The notes below the pieces were generated by a model that ran no database searches, was not told the DNA's origin, and saw nothing but the letters and a program-made list of their open reading frames with translations. The position numbers were made by a program, and so were the translations under genes. A DNA stretch of 64,000 bases from Rosa chinensis (Eukaryota; Streptophyta; Magnoliopsida; Rosales; Rosaceae), in the NCBI RefSeq assembly GCF_002994745.2, contig NC_037092.1, positions 24,453,001 to 24,517,000 of the forward strand. The letters run 5' to 3'. This document shows, in pieces, positions 35,013 to 44,639 of this stretch (positions within the stretch are counted from its first letter, which is position 1; each line of letters opens with the position of its first letter).

Positions 35013-35297
35013 TGAAAGCTTCAAGATAAGCTTGAGAGAAAACCAGAGAAAAGAGAATAAATGGAAACTAGGCTTGTATATTATGAAGTTAGTAGTTACA
35101 GAGAGGTTAGGTTTTGTATTTATAGTAAGCTAGCTGACCAACTTAATTAGCACGCTTACCATGCTAATTGACAAATCTATCTAACTAATCCATGTAACCA
35201 TCATATATATGGCACGTGTCAGAATAACACACGTGAGGGAAAATACACTTGAAGAGCGTGAAGTAACAGAATTGATAAACCGGTATATATGTTAACA
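35013..35297 (-). repeat. Copia 5' LTR (285 bp)
   Basis: Followed by the TSD GTCAT. A CTATAAATAC on the minus strand near 35117 is the likely TATA box. Confidence 0.95.
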
Positions 35298-35759
35298 GTC
35301 ATGATCTAAGATCATGATATGTATGAATCAAACCAATTAAGGAAATCAAATATGGAACGATAAACTTATGGAACCATGTGTGCGGCGGTTTAATTATGAA
35401 GTTTTGATGGAAAAAAAATGGATGCAAGCCGTCATGAAAGAATTGAAAGGTGCACACCGATATGAAAATATATTCAATTAGGAATCGATGCAAATGGTAT
35501 GTGCAATAGAAATTATGCTATCATGTCAAGAACAAGATTGGGAGATCAACTTCCACATCGCACAATGATAGAAAATATTATAGAATCTTTTGAATCTTCA
35601 ATTGTGCATATCATCGTGGGTTTCGAATAATCAAAACGAAAGAAAATTTAAACTCATAGATCAAAGTTAAGGTCAAGCAATAACATTACACCAAAAACTC
35701 TTAGATCATCGTGGAGTTTGTAAAAAAAAATATCTTATAAAGCAATCGTGCTGATAACG

Positions 35760-35923
35760 TGTTATAAAGTAGGGAGAATAAGAAGAGAGAATAGTTGGGA
35801 GGAAGAAAAATTGTGCTCATTCAATCTCATTAGCCTCCTTTATATAGAGGTAGGGTTTACATCAAAGAACATAATTAATGAGTATTTACATGGACATCCA
35901 CATAGATAATAATATTTACAACA
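35760..35923 (-). repeat. LTR (164 bp, 5' LTR of the large minus-strand element)
   Basis: Followed by the TSD AAATG at 35924-35928. Confidence 0.9.
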
Positions 35924-35928
35924 AAATG

Positions 35929-35952
35929 TAAAATTTCTTTACAACTCCAAAC

Positions 35953-35990
<38 letters not shown>

Positions 35991-36300
35991 CATCTTATGT
36001 GTTCGTTAAGACTACTGAAACTTAATGAGATGTATGGTACTCCACCGAATAGTTCCTTAGAGTTGGGTGAAGATTTACCAAATGAATTTACAATGATAGA
36101 ATCATCTAAAGCCTTTTGCAATACCCACTGAATAATACATTTTTGTTTAGTAGATTTCTACTGAACAGTGTCATAATATTTGATAAAGTATTATAAACAA
36201 AGTGCCAAGTTAAGATTTCAGAATCACAAACAATGAAATTTAATGGTTAGTGCTAAATTAAGATGTTAGGTTTAAAAATAAATGATGAGATTGATAATGA
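35929..36300. other. Intergenic with (TA)n at 35956-35987
   Basis: AT-rich DNA without coding potential; the microsatellite is the only structured feature. Confidence 0.6.
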
Positions 36301-37572
36301 TTTTTTTTTTTTGAGAGAAATAGTCAACCATTTTATTAATAAAAATAAGAACGATTACAACTTATAGATGTAGAAACTACATCAAAATAAAGGATAACAA
36401 AAGCAATACTGGATGCCACAAGGCATCGGAAATAAAACCTAACAAGGATATTAAGGGATGCAATAAAGCATTTGATGAAGCACCAGGAAGACCCCAGGCT
36501 CTGTAAAACAGTACCAATAGTATGGTCAACCATACTTCCACGTAAAGAAATACGTTGAACAGAGGGTAACCTTCTATCAAGGTAACTGGCAGTAATGTGA
36601 CCGTCCTTGCCTACTCCACGTAAAATAATACGTCGAATAGAGAGCAATCTTCTACCTAAGTAGCTGATAATCCAAATCCAAAATGTAGTTGAAGATGGAG
36701 TCCATGAAAAGTCCCCTGAATCCCAGATGCGAATCCAAATAGAAAATAAAGCCCTAGCAAAAACCTATCTTGAGCAGTCCAAACAAAAAATGGCCCAGGT
36801 CCACAATTGGGCACCCAAAAACTATCTGGGCACCCAGCCGTCCCATGACCTTGACCCCAGCCAGAGCTCTGCCTTCCCTCACCGGAAATAACAATCCCGG
36901 TTCCGTCCACTCCACTCCAAATGCCACCACCCACGCCACCAGTCATATAGCCCCATCCGAGATCAAACCAACCTCGGAGCCCCACGTCGGCACCTGACTA
37001 CATCACTACCGTCCCAAACCTGCGCTGGACTGTCGCATCGCCATCACCTACGGACTGCTGTGCCACCGTCGCTCGAATCTCCTGCCGCGAATTCCCACAT
37101 ATCATATCTGGGAAGTAGAAACCAAGACCTACAGACTGCTGCCCTGCCATCGATCGAAGCTCCTGCCGCGAACTCCCACAGATCCGATCTAGGAAGTAGA
37201 AACCAAGAGGAAAGCTCGACCCCCACCACCGCTCCAACAACTGCATCAACTTCAGTCACGCCCGAATTGGACGAAGTCGCCCTACTCTCGGTGCCATTCC
37301 GATCCAGGACGATAGTGCAACATCTTCTTCTCCGATCCCCATTGGACAGAGAAGCCACGATCAGAAAGAATCGAAACAACCGGGGTTGCCACAGGCCACG
37401 GTGCTAACCACGACTTGATACAAGGCACGAGATGAGTCATGCGCGATAGATTCAACACCGAAAACGGTGCCAGAATAGTACTCCATCGATGATGAAGAAA
37501 AGTACAGAGAGGCCAGAGGCGGCGCTCTCCCAACCCTAGCAGAGCAAGCCCACTGGGAATTTTCATATTTTC
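36301..37572 (-). mobile_element. LINE-derived retroposon without ORF2
   Basis: On the minus strand it starts near 37572 (…TTGCTCTGCTAGGGTTGGG) and ends GGTTGACTATTTCTCTC plus poly(A). The 9-bp TGATAATGA flanks both ends (36292-36300 and 37573-37581). The tail resembles that of the ORF1-bearing element ending at 41005 (GTTGATAATTCTCTC-A). No endonuclease, reverse transcriptase or zinc knuckle is readable; open frames are glycine/tryptophan-rich and unassigned. Inside are two codon-multiple tandem duplications (36537-36690, 78-bp unit; 37049-37210, 81-bp unit). Confidence 0.65.
37049..37210 (-). repeat. 81-bp tandem duplication inside the retroposon
   Basis: Copies at 37049-37129 and 37130-37210 share GGAAGTAGAAACCAAGA and CTCCTGCCGCGAA; 81 bp equals 27 codons. 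Confidence 0.8.
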
Positions 37573-37581
37573 TGATAATGA

Positions 37582-37872
37582 AAAACTTGATATGAGTGTA
37601 AATGTTTCATAGAATGTAATAAGTAAGATATAAAGTAGTTATTAATAAAATATTTTCCATAATTGTAATTTTATAGTACGTTGTATTGATCTTTAAATAA
37701 ATGAAGCAAATGTAAGGTGAACATAGTATTTGATAGGGTGGGAATAGTAGCATCTTTTTATTTTTCATTTTTTTATTTTTTATGTGAGAATGTGGAGTAT
37801 TGTTGAAATTAGGAATAAACATTTGGAAACAGTGTTTATAGTACCTGGATCATATTACATGATATCATCTTA
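37582..37872. other. Intergenic, nothing recognised
   Basis: Very AT-rich spacer between the retroposon and the hAT element. Confidence 0.5.
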
Positions 37873-38813
37873 GTTATTAGTAGACCTATAAATGGACCGG
37901 ACTTCGAGCGGATCAATCTTAATATGAATTCGTCAAGTAATAAGAAATGTCAAGCCGACCGATTCAATAATTAGGAGGATCGTTGATAGGTGAATCCAAA
38001 TCTGTATTTGGCGAATTAACGAATACTATATCCGCTAATACGATCCGTTTATAATAATGAATATTTTAAATTTTGAGTAGTATTATTATGTTTTTATCAT
38101 GATACTTCATATTTATAAAATAGTAATAAAGTGCATTGCCAAAAGTTAAATTTCATAACCAAAATATTTTTAGAATGATAAACTTAGATAATCAAAATAT
38201 TAAATTTTCAAAGCAATATTTCATTGAAATTTTTGGGTAAGAGAACAAAAAGAACATAGACATCAATAAGCTTCAAGTTCATATTCCGAATATGTTATTA
38301 TCCAATCAAGAAAAAGAAAGTATAATTAAGACATGCTTGCCAAAACTTAGTTTTCTCTGAAAACCTAGGGTAGAGGTCGGCGGTGTAAGACCTCATTGAA
38401 CTAGACATCAGCATTTTCACTTAAGCTAACATTGTGAGGAGTCTTAGAGTTCAGTTTGTAACATTAGAGTATTAAATAAAACTTGTAATCAAAAATAGTT
38501 TTATTAATGCAATCTGTTTTGAATTTGAATTCAAATAGTATGGTTATTTAGAATAATCTATCAGATAAAGACAAGGAAGTTATAAGACCGTTCCTTGATG
38601 GAAGGAACTGCCTTAACTACTTTTCTGATATAAAGTGGATCGGATCCGCCTTCATTGATCCCTGCTAGAGCACCTACCTCAATCAAATTATCCCATTAAC
38701 TATATGAGATCAAGGGTGAATCTAGGAGAAGAACATAGATTGAGGCAATCGATTTTGTCAGTTTCATACACCCCTTTTAATCTGGTTTCAGACTCAATCA
38801 CATTATTTCACTG

Positions 38814-38815
<2 letters not shown>

Positions 38816-38851
<36 letters not shown>

Positions 38852-38913
38852 AGCAATATGAATTGAAATCAAAGATAAAGGGATTGTAGAGATACTAACT
38901 AGATCCATTTATA

Positions 38914-38944
<31 letters not shown>

Positions 38945-39011
38945 ATCACAGCAAGCAATATGAATTGAAATCAAAGATAAAGGGATTGTAGAGATACTAA
39001 CTAGATCCATT

Positions 39012-39101
<90 letters not shown>
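38816..39101. repeat. Compound microsatellites and a 102-bp duplication
   Basis: (TA)n at 38816-38849, then a unit starting AAGCAATATGAATTGAAATC at 38851 and again at 38953, each followed by TA/TG repeats that run to 39101. Confidence 0.9.
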
Positions 39102-39102
<1 letters not shown>

Positions 39103-39355
39103 ACTCGCTGTGTTATAAGATTGCAACGTCATATGCATCCTAACTTAGGATCAAAATAACATATCAATCCTATATTTGTCATAGTTAATCTTCTGTTCAT
39201 GTAAAACTACATATATTATGATAGATAAACTATTGCAATCCTAAATTAGGATGCGACTACTACAACACTCCTAATATGTAAATTACAGTATATGTGTTTA
39301 CATGTGCTTATTCTGAGATAGTTTATAGTACTCATTTTGTGTAAACTCTAACAGG

Positions 39356-41005
39356 CGGCTAGGGTTTCGTCGATTTGAGGTAAACGACATAAAAGAATGA
39401 AGGTTCTTGCAGATCGGAGGTGTGATGGCAGAGGCTATGGAGGATCGACAGGCGGCAGCACTTGTGTTGACAGATGAAGCGGTGGTTAAGTACTTTAGGG
39501 AAGCTGGAGCAGCGGCTGTTGATGTGTCGGGTTATTATTTGGTTGACCGCATGATGGCGTCTGGGGCGGAGGATGATGCTGGATTGCCCAAGGCGATGGA
39601 GGCGGTGTGGGACTTGCGTGATCGTCTTTCGATCACTAAGGTTGATGATGACAGGTTCCAAGTCCGTTTTGCAGTGAAGGAGGAAGGACAGAGAGTCCTA
39701 CACGGCGGCCCGTGGCACTTCAAGAGCCGAATGCTTAAGTTGGAGGAGTATGAAAGGCTTGGTGCGCTACAGATGGTTCCATTGAATTCCTTGAGGTGTG
39801 GGTTACTGTGTAGTGTCTGCCACCATGTCTGAGGACTGAAGAATCATTGATGCTGATTGGATCGTCAATGGGACGATTTTTGCAGGCAAACAAGTTTGCT
39901 GTGCAACGGGGATCACCAGAACAATTTTTCCAAGTCCTCCTAAACGTCCGCCGGTGGCTGTGGGTGCAGCGGACCTTTAGCTTTACAGAAATGGCCAAGG
40001 CGGAGGTGGAATTGCACTATGAAAAGGTGAAATGGTGGTGCAAGAAGTGTGGACTTTTCGATCATGGTGGTCATATGTGTGATCAGTTTCTGCTTAAGAA
40101 ATCTGGTGTTGGGGTGATGGCAAGAATCCCGGGGATGGTGATGGAGGGTCCAGTAGCTCAGGGGGAGGTCAGGAAGGAGCTGGGGAAGGTGGTTCTGCCA
40201 GAGACCCCTAGAGGTAGTTCTGGTGCTGCTGCGACACTAACACCACCAGTGATAGGGCTGACATCAGCTGACGGTATGAAAAACTTAATTGATATTGTTG
40301 GCCCAGTCTTTGGAGATGTTGAAGGGTATACCAAGCTGGAATGCTCCTTCTCCCATTTAATTTGGAGTTCCACTGGATCTGCTGGTGGCACCTATGGCTA
40401 TACAAGTGGCACAGGTCAGTGGGGCCAAGCGTTCACCATCTGTTGTGCAAGCTCGTCTAGGTAAGCAGGCAAAACTGCTTAATGATTCTTCTGCCTTAAT
40501 GTGCTTGGATGTCAAGAGGGGTTTGGGTTGCCTAATGATAATGGGATAGTGAAAATATCCCCTTTGAAGACTAAGAGGGGTATGCCTAAAGGGTCCCAGA
40601 ATAAGTTGGGACCAAAAGTTCGCAGTAAGAGAGTGTCCCGGAAGATGATCACCATTAATGCTAAGCCTACTGATGAACATGTGGAGAATGAGTTGCCTGT
40701 GATGGAAGAAGAAACTCCTTTGAGAGATGAGGTGGAGTCTGAGGAGGTAAGTGTGAGTCCTCTCCTATTGGAGATGGCTCCGGTTCTGGCTCAAGAATGA
40801 GTTTTGTCGCCAAAAATATCCAAGATGTCTTGGCCTTTTGATTCTCTAGGATGTTCTAGGATAGATTTTGGCAGGGCTTCATGATCTTTAAAAATGTTGA
40901 ATTAGTTAGGTAATGACTCTTTTGACAGCCTCACAGAGGTTGGTCATTATGTGTAGTTTCACTGATCAATGCAATGAGTTGATAATTCTCTCAAAAAAAA
41001 AAAAA
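39356..41005 (+). mobile_element. ORF1-only LINE derivative
   Basis: Starts near GGCGGCTAGGGTTTCG (39355) and ends GTTGATAATTCTCTC with poly(A) at 40993-41005. It carries a decayed ORF1 but no endonuclease or reverse transcriptase between ORF1 and the tail. I found no clear TSD, so the 5' border is approximate. Confidence 0.75.
39425..40800 (+). pseudogene. LINE ORF1 (DUF4283 plus zinc knuckle), frameshifted
   Basis: Begins MAEAMEDRQAAALVLTDEAV. A DUF4283-like region follows (WDLRDRLSITKVDDDRFQVRFAVKEEGQRVLHGGPWHF), typical of the nucleic-acid-binding ORF1/gag of plant LINEs. The frame changes near 39790 and resumes as SSMGRFLQANKF, then the zinc knuckle CKKCGLFDHGGHMC (about 40040). A further frame change precedes a basic C-terminal part with KRGMPKGSQNK (about 40570), similar to the tail of the other ORF1 element here. 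Not translatable as one protein. Confidence 0.8.
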
Positions 41006-41403
41006 TCATATTCCCATACCATTCTGATATTCACATTACCGTTAATTATCTCATATCTCCAATATTGAAAGCTTAATTAAGAAGACTAGCTATGTCATTT
41101 AGGTTTTTGTAAAAGTTTTGTTATAATACATGTAAATTTATTATTTTATATTTAAAACTAATAAGTATTCTTAATATTTTATATTAAATTTTAGAATAAT
41201 ATTTACTGGTACAAATATAATATTTAATTACTATAAAGTCCGACTGGATCATTAACGGATCAGATCAACTTAAATCCATCTTTGATCCGTTAATAAACAG
41301 ATTAAAGGATCCGGACCATTAACGGATTAACAAATTAAATTCTCAATCCAAACTTGTTCAATAACGGATCAAAAGCCAATCCATTTACAAGTCTAGTTAT
41401 TAG

Positions 41404-42790
41404 TGAGATTTTTTAATTAGTAATTTATAATACTAAATAGTACTAGTACAAAAATGTCTCTTTATTTTGGAAGTAAAAAAGAAAAATTAAAAAATTAAAA
41501 TTACAATTTACTACTAGATACTAATACAACATTGTTTCTTTATTTTGAAGGTAAAAAAGAAAAATGAAAAAGTTAAAATTACAGTTCATGTTCCAACTCA
41601 GTGTACTCACTAACTTTATATAAAAAAGACATTCTCGAGGATCGCGATCTCTACTTAAAATGGTGTATAGCACACAATTTTTTATTAAAAATTTGTATTT
41701 TCTTATTTCCTCACTAAACTAATTTTTATCCTCAAATAATGATTTGAAAAACTACTCGAATTGATGGAACTCAGAAGTTTTGATAAATTTTTTTTTTTCA
41801 ATTTTCAAATAAAAAAAAAGATAAAAAATTAATTTGATATTTGGATGTTTTGAAATATTTCCTACAGCGAATATGCTCCACAATACGTACATGCGCATGC
41901 ATAATTCATTTCCTAATTTGCTTGCCATAGATCGCAACACTGAAGGTTGTCATCGATAAGGTTGGTACTAATCTGCGAGTACGACTAAGACTATCAACGA
42001 AGAACGATTGAACTGCTTCGAGGAGATCTCAATTGAACGAAGAGAAGTTGATGCAGGTGGCATTCTAATCATGCAATTAGGAATACTGGTTTTGTTTTTG
42101 GCAAGAACTTTACATATATAGAACAAAGAAACAGAAGCAACGAGAAAACCCCTGCAACCTAGGTACCTTACCAAAAAGGATTAGGGAGGGTACTTATTTG
42201 CTTCTCTATCCTCCCCAGCAATTAAACTGGCTTACTTTAAGTGAAACTACAGAAATAAGCATACCTTAAATATTCAATATGATTAAACCCCATCTAATTC
42301 ATAATATGCGTAGTAACTACCTCATAGAGAAACCTTCTAGAAGGGGTTAAACAAGTTGTGGCAACCAATAATTAATCAGCATGCATGAATAAAGTCTGAA
42401 AGGAAATCCATATTCAGTGAAAGAACTTCTCCTTGCAAAAATATAGCCAACCGAATGATCAAGCAGCAGAATCAATAAAAGGGCACATATAAAAGCAATA
42501 ACACCGTCAACAGAAATATCCCAACAACGCATGCAATAGTCTAGCTAGCACATTTCCGATATGCTAATAACAATGCTAGCTGCCATGATGGAAAGATTAC
42601 AATCCCTCTAGAACCACAAATAAGAAGTTAAATTCCTATGCAAGCAAGTGTAAATCCAGAGGCAATCAAGGAAAATGACAGTCACCACGCCATGAGCTAG
42701 TGGAATTTCTAAATGACTAGTGCAAATGGAGTAGTACATACACTCGGTCAATTAATCGTCGCGTTACAATGCTTCATTTGTTCGTTTGAT
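41404..42790. other. AT-rich region downstream of the SRO gene, no gene recognised
   Basis: Holds a 79-bp tandem duplication (41441-41595; shared TCTTTATTTTG and GTAAAAAAGAAAAAT) and the probable 3' untranslated region of the SRO gene near 42600-42790. No RNA gene or coding block is seen. Confidence 0.5.
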
Positions 42791-43864
42791 TCAGTTGTTC
42801 ACCGAAGCTGATGCCTTGGCCGCTGCAACCAACGCCTCCTCACCAACCATGAGTCTCAGTTGTCGAATCAGCTCATGTCGGCCCATGTTGTTTCCCTTAT
42901 ACTTCCAAAACAACTCGACAGCAATGGTCATTTGTAGAGGAGTGACAAAACTTGCGAGCCGGTCCAACACAGCAAACAAATTAATGGGTAGTTCTTGTGG
43001 TCTAGGCCCCCTTGAAGAAGCACCAACAAAACCACCACTCGCCTGAGTAGCATATGTTGCATAATCCCATAAGCAAGAAGGAGCCCTAAAGCTTATAACA
43101 AAATCAGCACAAATGCGAGAGTTGGCTGAACCGGCAGGCACATAAAGCGTCCTAGCATCGGTAAAACTGTCACAACCGGTATCGAAATCGGGACCAACAT
43201 GGTTCGAGCCATCAGGGACGAATTGCACCCTCCCCATTATGACGCGGCACACCAGTACGTGCCTTAGCTCAGCTTCATCAACTTCACAGAACAATGCAGC
43301 ATCCAAAGAATGCGCAGCAGGAACCAATTGAACACAACCATGGGCGCCACCATTAGCATTGGCAGCACTAAACCCATGAACCAAAATCTGAGCAATCTCG
43401 TCCCTAGAGCCGCCGTACAGCGCAGTCTTGAGATGGGCATTTTGGACAATTCCACCATATTTATGAACCGTCTCCGCCAAGAAACCCCGAAAAGCCTGGA
43501 ACCGGGCCCGATGGGTCAGATTAGAAGCCGGATACTTGTGCACGGCCACCACTGTGGTTTCTCCGGCGGCCAAGGCCATACCGGAAAGGAAGTTCCTCTT
43601 GACTATTATTAGATCCGCACTGGCTCCCCTTACTCTCAACATCGTTCCGTCCTGGGTGAAAACCCTAAACGGGTCTGGATCAGAGGAACCGGATCCGGAA
43701 GGACCCGACCCGGATTCGTTAGCGTTCTTGTCAGCCTTGGGATCAGCTTCGGCGGCACCGGCACCGGAAACGGAATCTTGATGCTTCTCGACCTCCGTTA
43801 TATCCACATTGGAACCGGAAGCTTCATTTTCAACAATCTGGGTCTGGTCCATAATGTGATTCAC
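42791..43864 (-). CDS. SRO protein (SIMILAR TO RCD ONE): PARP-like plus RST domain
   Basis: A 357-aa protein starting MNHIMDQTQIVENEASGS (M5 at 43852 is an alternative start). After an acidic low-complexity N terminus (to about residue 70) comes a PARP-like catalytic fold (about 75-265) with the plant SRO phrase ALYGGSRDEIAQILVHGFS; the canonical His-Tyr-Glu catalytic set is not recognisable, matching the predicted inactive SRO enzymes. The C-terminal RST domain (about 290-350; QELPINLFAVLDRLASFVTP, then ELFWKYKGNNMGRHELIRQL) binds transcription factors in RCD1/SRO proteins. It lacks the WWE domain of RCD1/SRO1, so it is the short SRO2-5 type. Family members act in the nucleus in stress and hormone responses. 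The reading frame is open without introns, which is unusual for this family as I recall it. Confidence 0.92.
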   Translation of the reverse strand: MNHIMDQTQIVENEASGSNVDITEVEKHQDSVSGAGAAEADPKADKNANESGSGPSGSGSSDPDPFRVFTQDGTMLRVRGASADLIIVKRNFLSGMALAAGETTVVAVHKYPASNLTHRARFQAFRGFLAETVHKYGGIVQNAHLKTALYGGSRDEIAQILVHGFSAANANGGAHGCVQLVPAAHSLDAALFCEVDEAELRHVLVCRVIMGRVQFVPDGSNHVGPDFDTGCDSFTDARTLYVPAGSANSRICADFVISFRAPSCLWDYATYATQASGGFVGASSRGPRPQELPINLFAVLDRLASFVTPLQMTIAVELFWKYKGNNMGRHELIRQLRLMVGEEALVAAAKASASVNN

Positions 43865-44155
43865 AGAAGCGAGAGAGGGAGAGAAAGTGACAGAGAGAGA
43901 GAGGAGAAGAAGAAGTAGCTAGAAAAAATGTAATGGTCAAGAATCGAATGCAAAGAAGATAGAGAGAGGAATCGAAGTCTGAAAATCTGTTAGAGAAAGC
44001 AATGCAAAGAGGAAGAACTGTTCTTGCTGGCTAAACATTCTCTTTCTTGCTGGACTAGAATCGATTTCAAAGAAGAGAGAGAGAGAGAGAGAGGAAGAAG
44101 TGTTCTTGCTGGGTACACCGTACACATTCTCTTTTCCTCAAGAAATGGATTTGAT
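43861..44155 (-). repeat. GA-rich SRO 5' leader with a tandem duplication
   Basis: Several (GA)n tracts and an imperfect duplication of about 110 bp (AGAATCGAATGCAAAGAAGA... and AGAATCGATTTCAAAGAAGA..., each followed by TGTTCTTGCTGG and CATTCTCTTT). On the gene strand these are CT-rich leader repeats common in plant genes. Confidence 0.75.
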
Positions 44156-44159
44156 CTTC

Positions 44160-44638
44160 AAAATGTTATGAGATGAGACCTAGGTGATCGAGTTTTAAGA
44201 CTCGGACGCAGCAACTAAAATTGTTACGGGTATTATAGGAATTCCCACCAAATAGCGCTTAACAAGCTTTTTCTTGCACAATTTTCAACTTATCCACGTA
44301 TGAACATGAACCGACGTCGTTTAGGGATTTGGATCGAGAAATTGGACTTGAAGACTGTACGTTGGGGATGTAAGGTTTAAGGGGGTAAACGCGTGGTTTG
44401 TGGAGGGCTTTAGATGAGATTATGGAATTGTTCATCTAGTAAGTTGATTCATTACTCAGTTGCGCTCGACTGTTATCCGTGAAAATCAAATGGTGAAAAA
44501 TAGTATCGCAGTTTGCTTTCTTATTTTACTACATCGAAGGAAAACAACATTGCACAAGGTTGTGGTTTGAATCAAAGTTATGAGGGGAAGAAGATGACCC
44601 CTTTCCTTTCTACTTAAAAAAAATTCAGACGATAAAGA
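44160..44638. other. Probable SRO upstream region, no gene recognised
   Basis: AT-rich spacer that would hold the SRO promoter on the minus strand; I could not assign a convincing TATA box. Confidence 0.4.
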
Positions 44639-44639
44639 C

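Larger units (their letters stand above)
29492..35297 (-). mobile_element. Copia LTR retrotransposon nested in the large LTR element
   Basis: Two 285-bp LTRs (29492-29776 and 35013-35297) read TGTTAACATATATA...GCTTTCA on the minus strand and differ at only a few sites. The TSD GTCAT is exact (29487-29491 and 35298-35302). The primer site TGGTATCAAGAGCC is next to the 5' LTR at 34999-35012. All Copia domains are present in order, with a few stops and frame changes. LTR similarity and domain completeness suggest it is younger than its host element. Confidence 0.95.
24648..35923 (-). mobile_element. Large LTR retrotransposon derivative (non-coding), with nested Copia
   Basis: LTRs of 164 bp each (24648-24811 and 35760-35923) read TGTTGTAAAT...CTTTATAACA on the minus strand, with the exact TSD AAATG at 24643-24647 and 35924-35928. 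The sequence abutting the 5' LTR is CGTTATCAGCACG on the minus strand, the likely primer site; a purine-rich AAGGGAGAG abuts the 3' LTR. Removing the nested Copia leaves about 5.5 kb. Its own interior (24812-29486, 35303-35759) shows no gag or pol motif in any frame I could follow, and 26645-29067 is an array of small hairpins. A TATA box (CTATATAAAGGAGG) lies in each LTR. Confidence 0.9.
37881..41395. mobile_element. Non-autonomous hAT element (3.5 kb) carrying a LINE
   Basis: The exact 8-bp TSD GTTATTAG flanks it (37873-37880 and 41396-41403), the hAT signature. The left end TAGACCTATAAATGGACCGG is matched by the inverted right end TAGACTTGTAAATGGATTGG (16 of 20). Subterminal regions at both sides repeat GGATC and CGGAT motifs, possible transposase-binding sites. 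No hAT transposase is inside; the interior holds microsatellites, a 102-bp duplication and a LINE ORF1 element (39356-41005). Confidence 0.9.

Noticed and set aside
36656..37407. Glycine- and serine-rich open frames on both strands
   Set aside because: No recognised domain, overlapping in opposite orientations, and inside a LINE-derived retroposon.
39123..39265. Inverted GCATCCTAA...TTAGGATGC pair
   Set aside because: Could be a small MITE, but the arms are short and imperfect and no TSD is visible.
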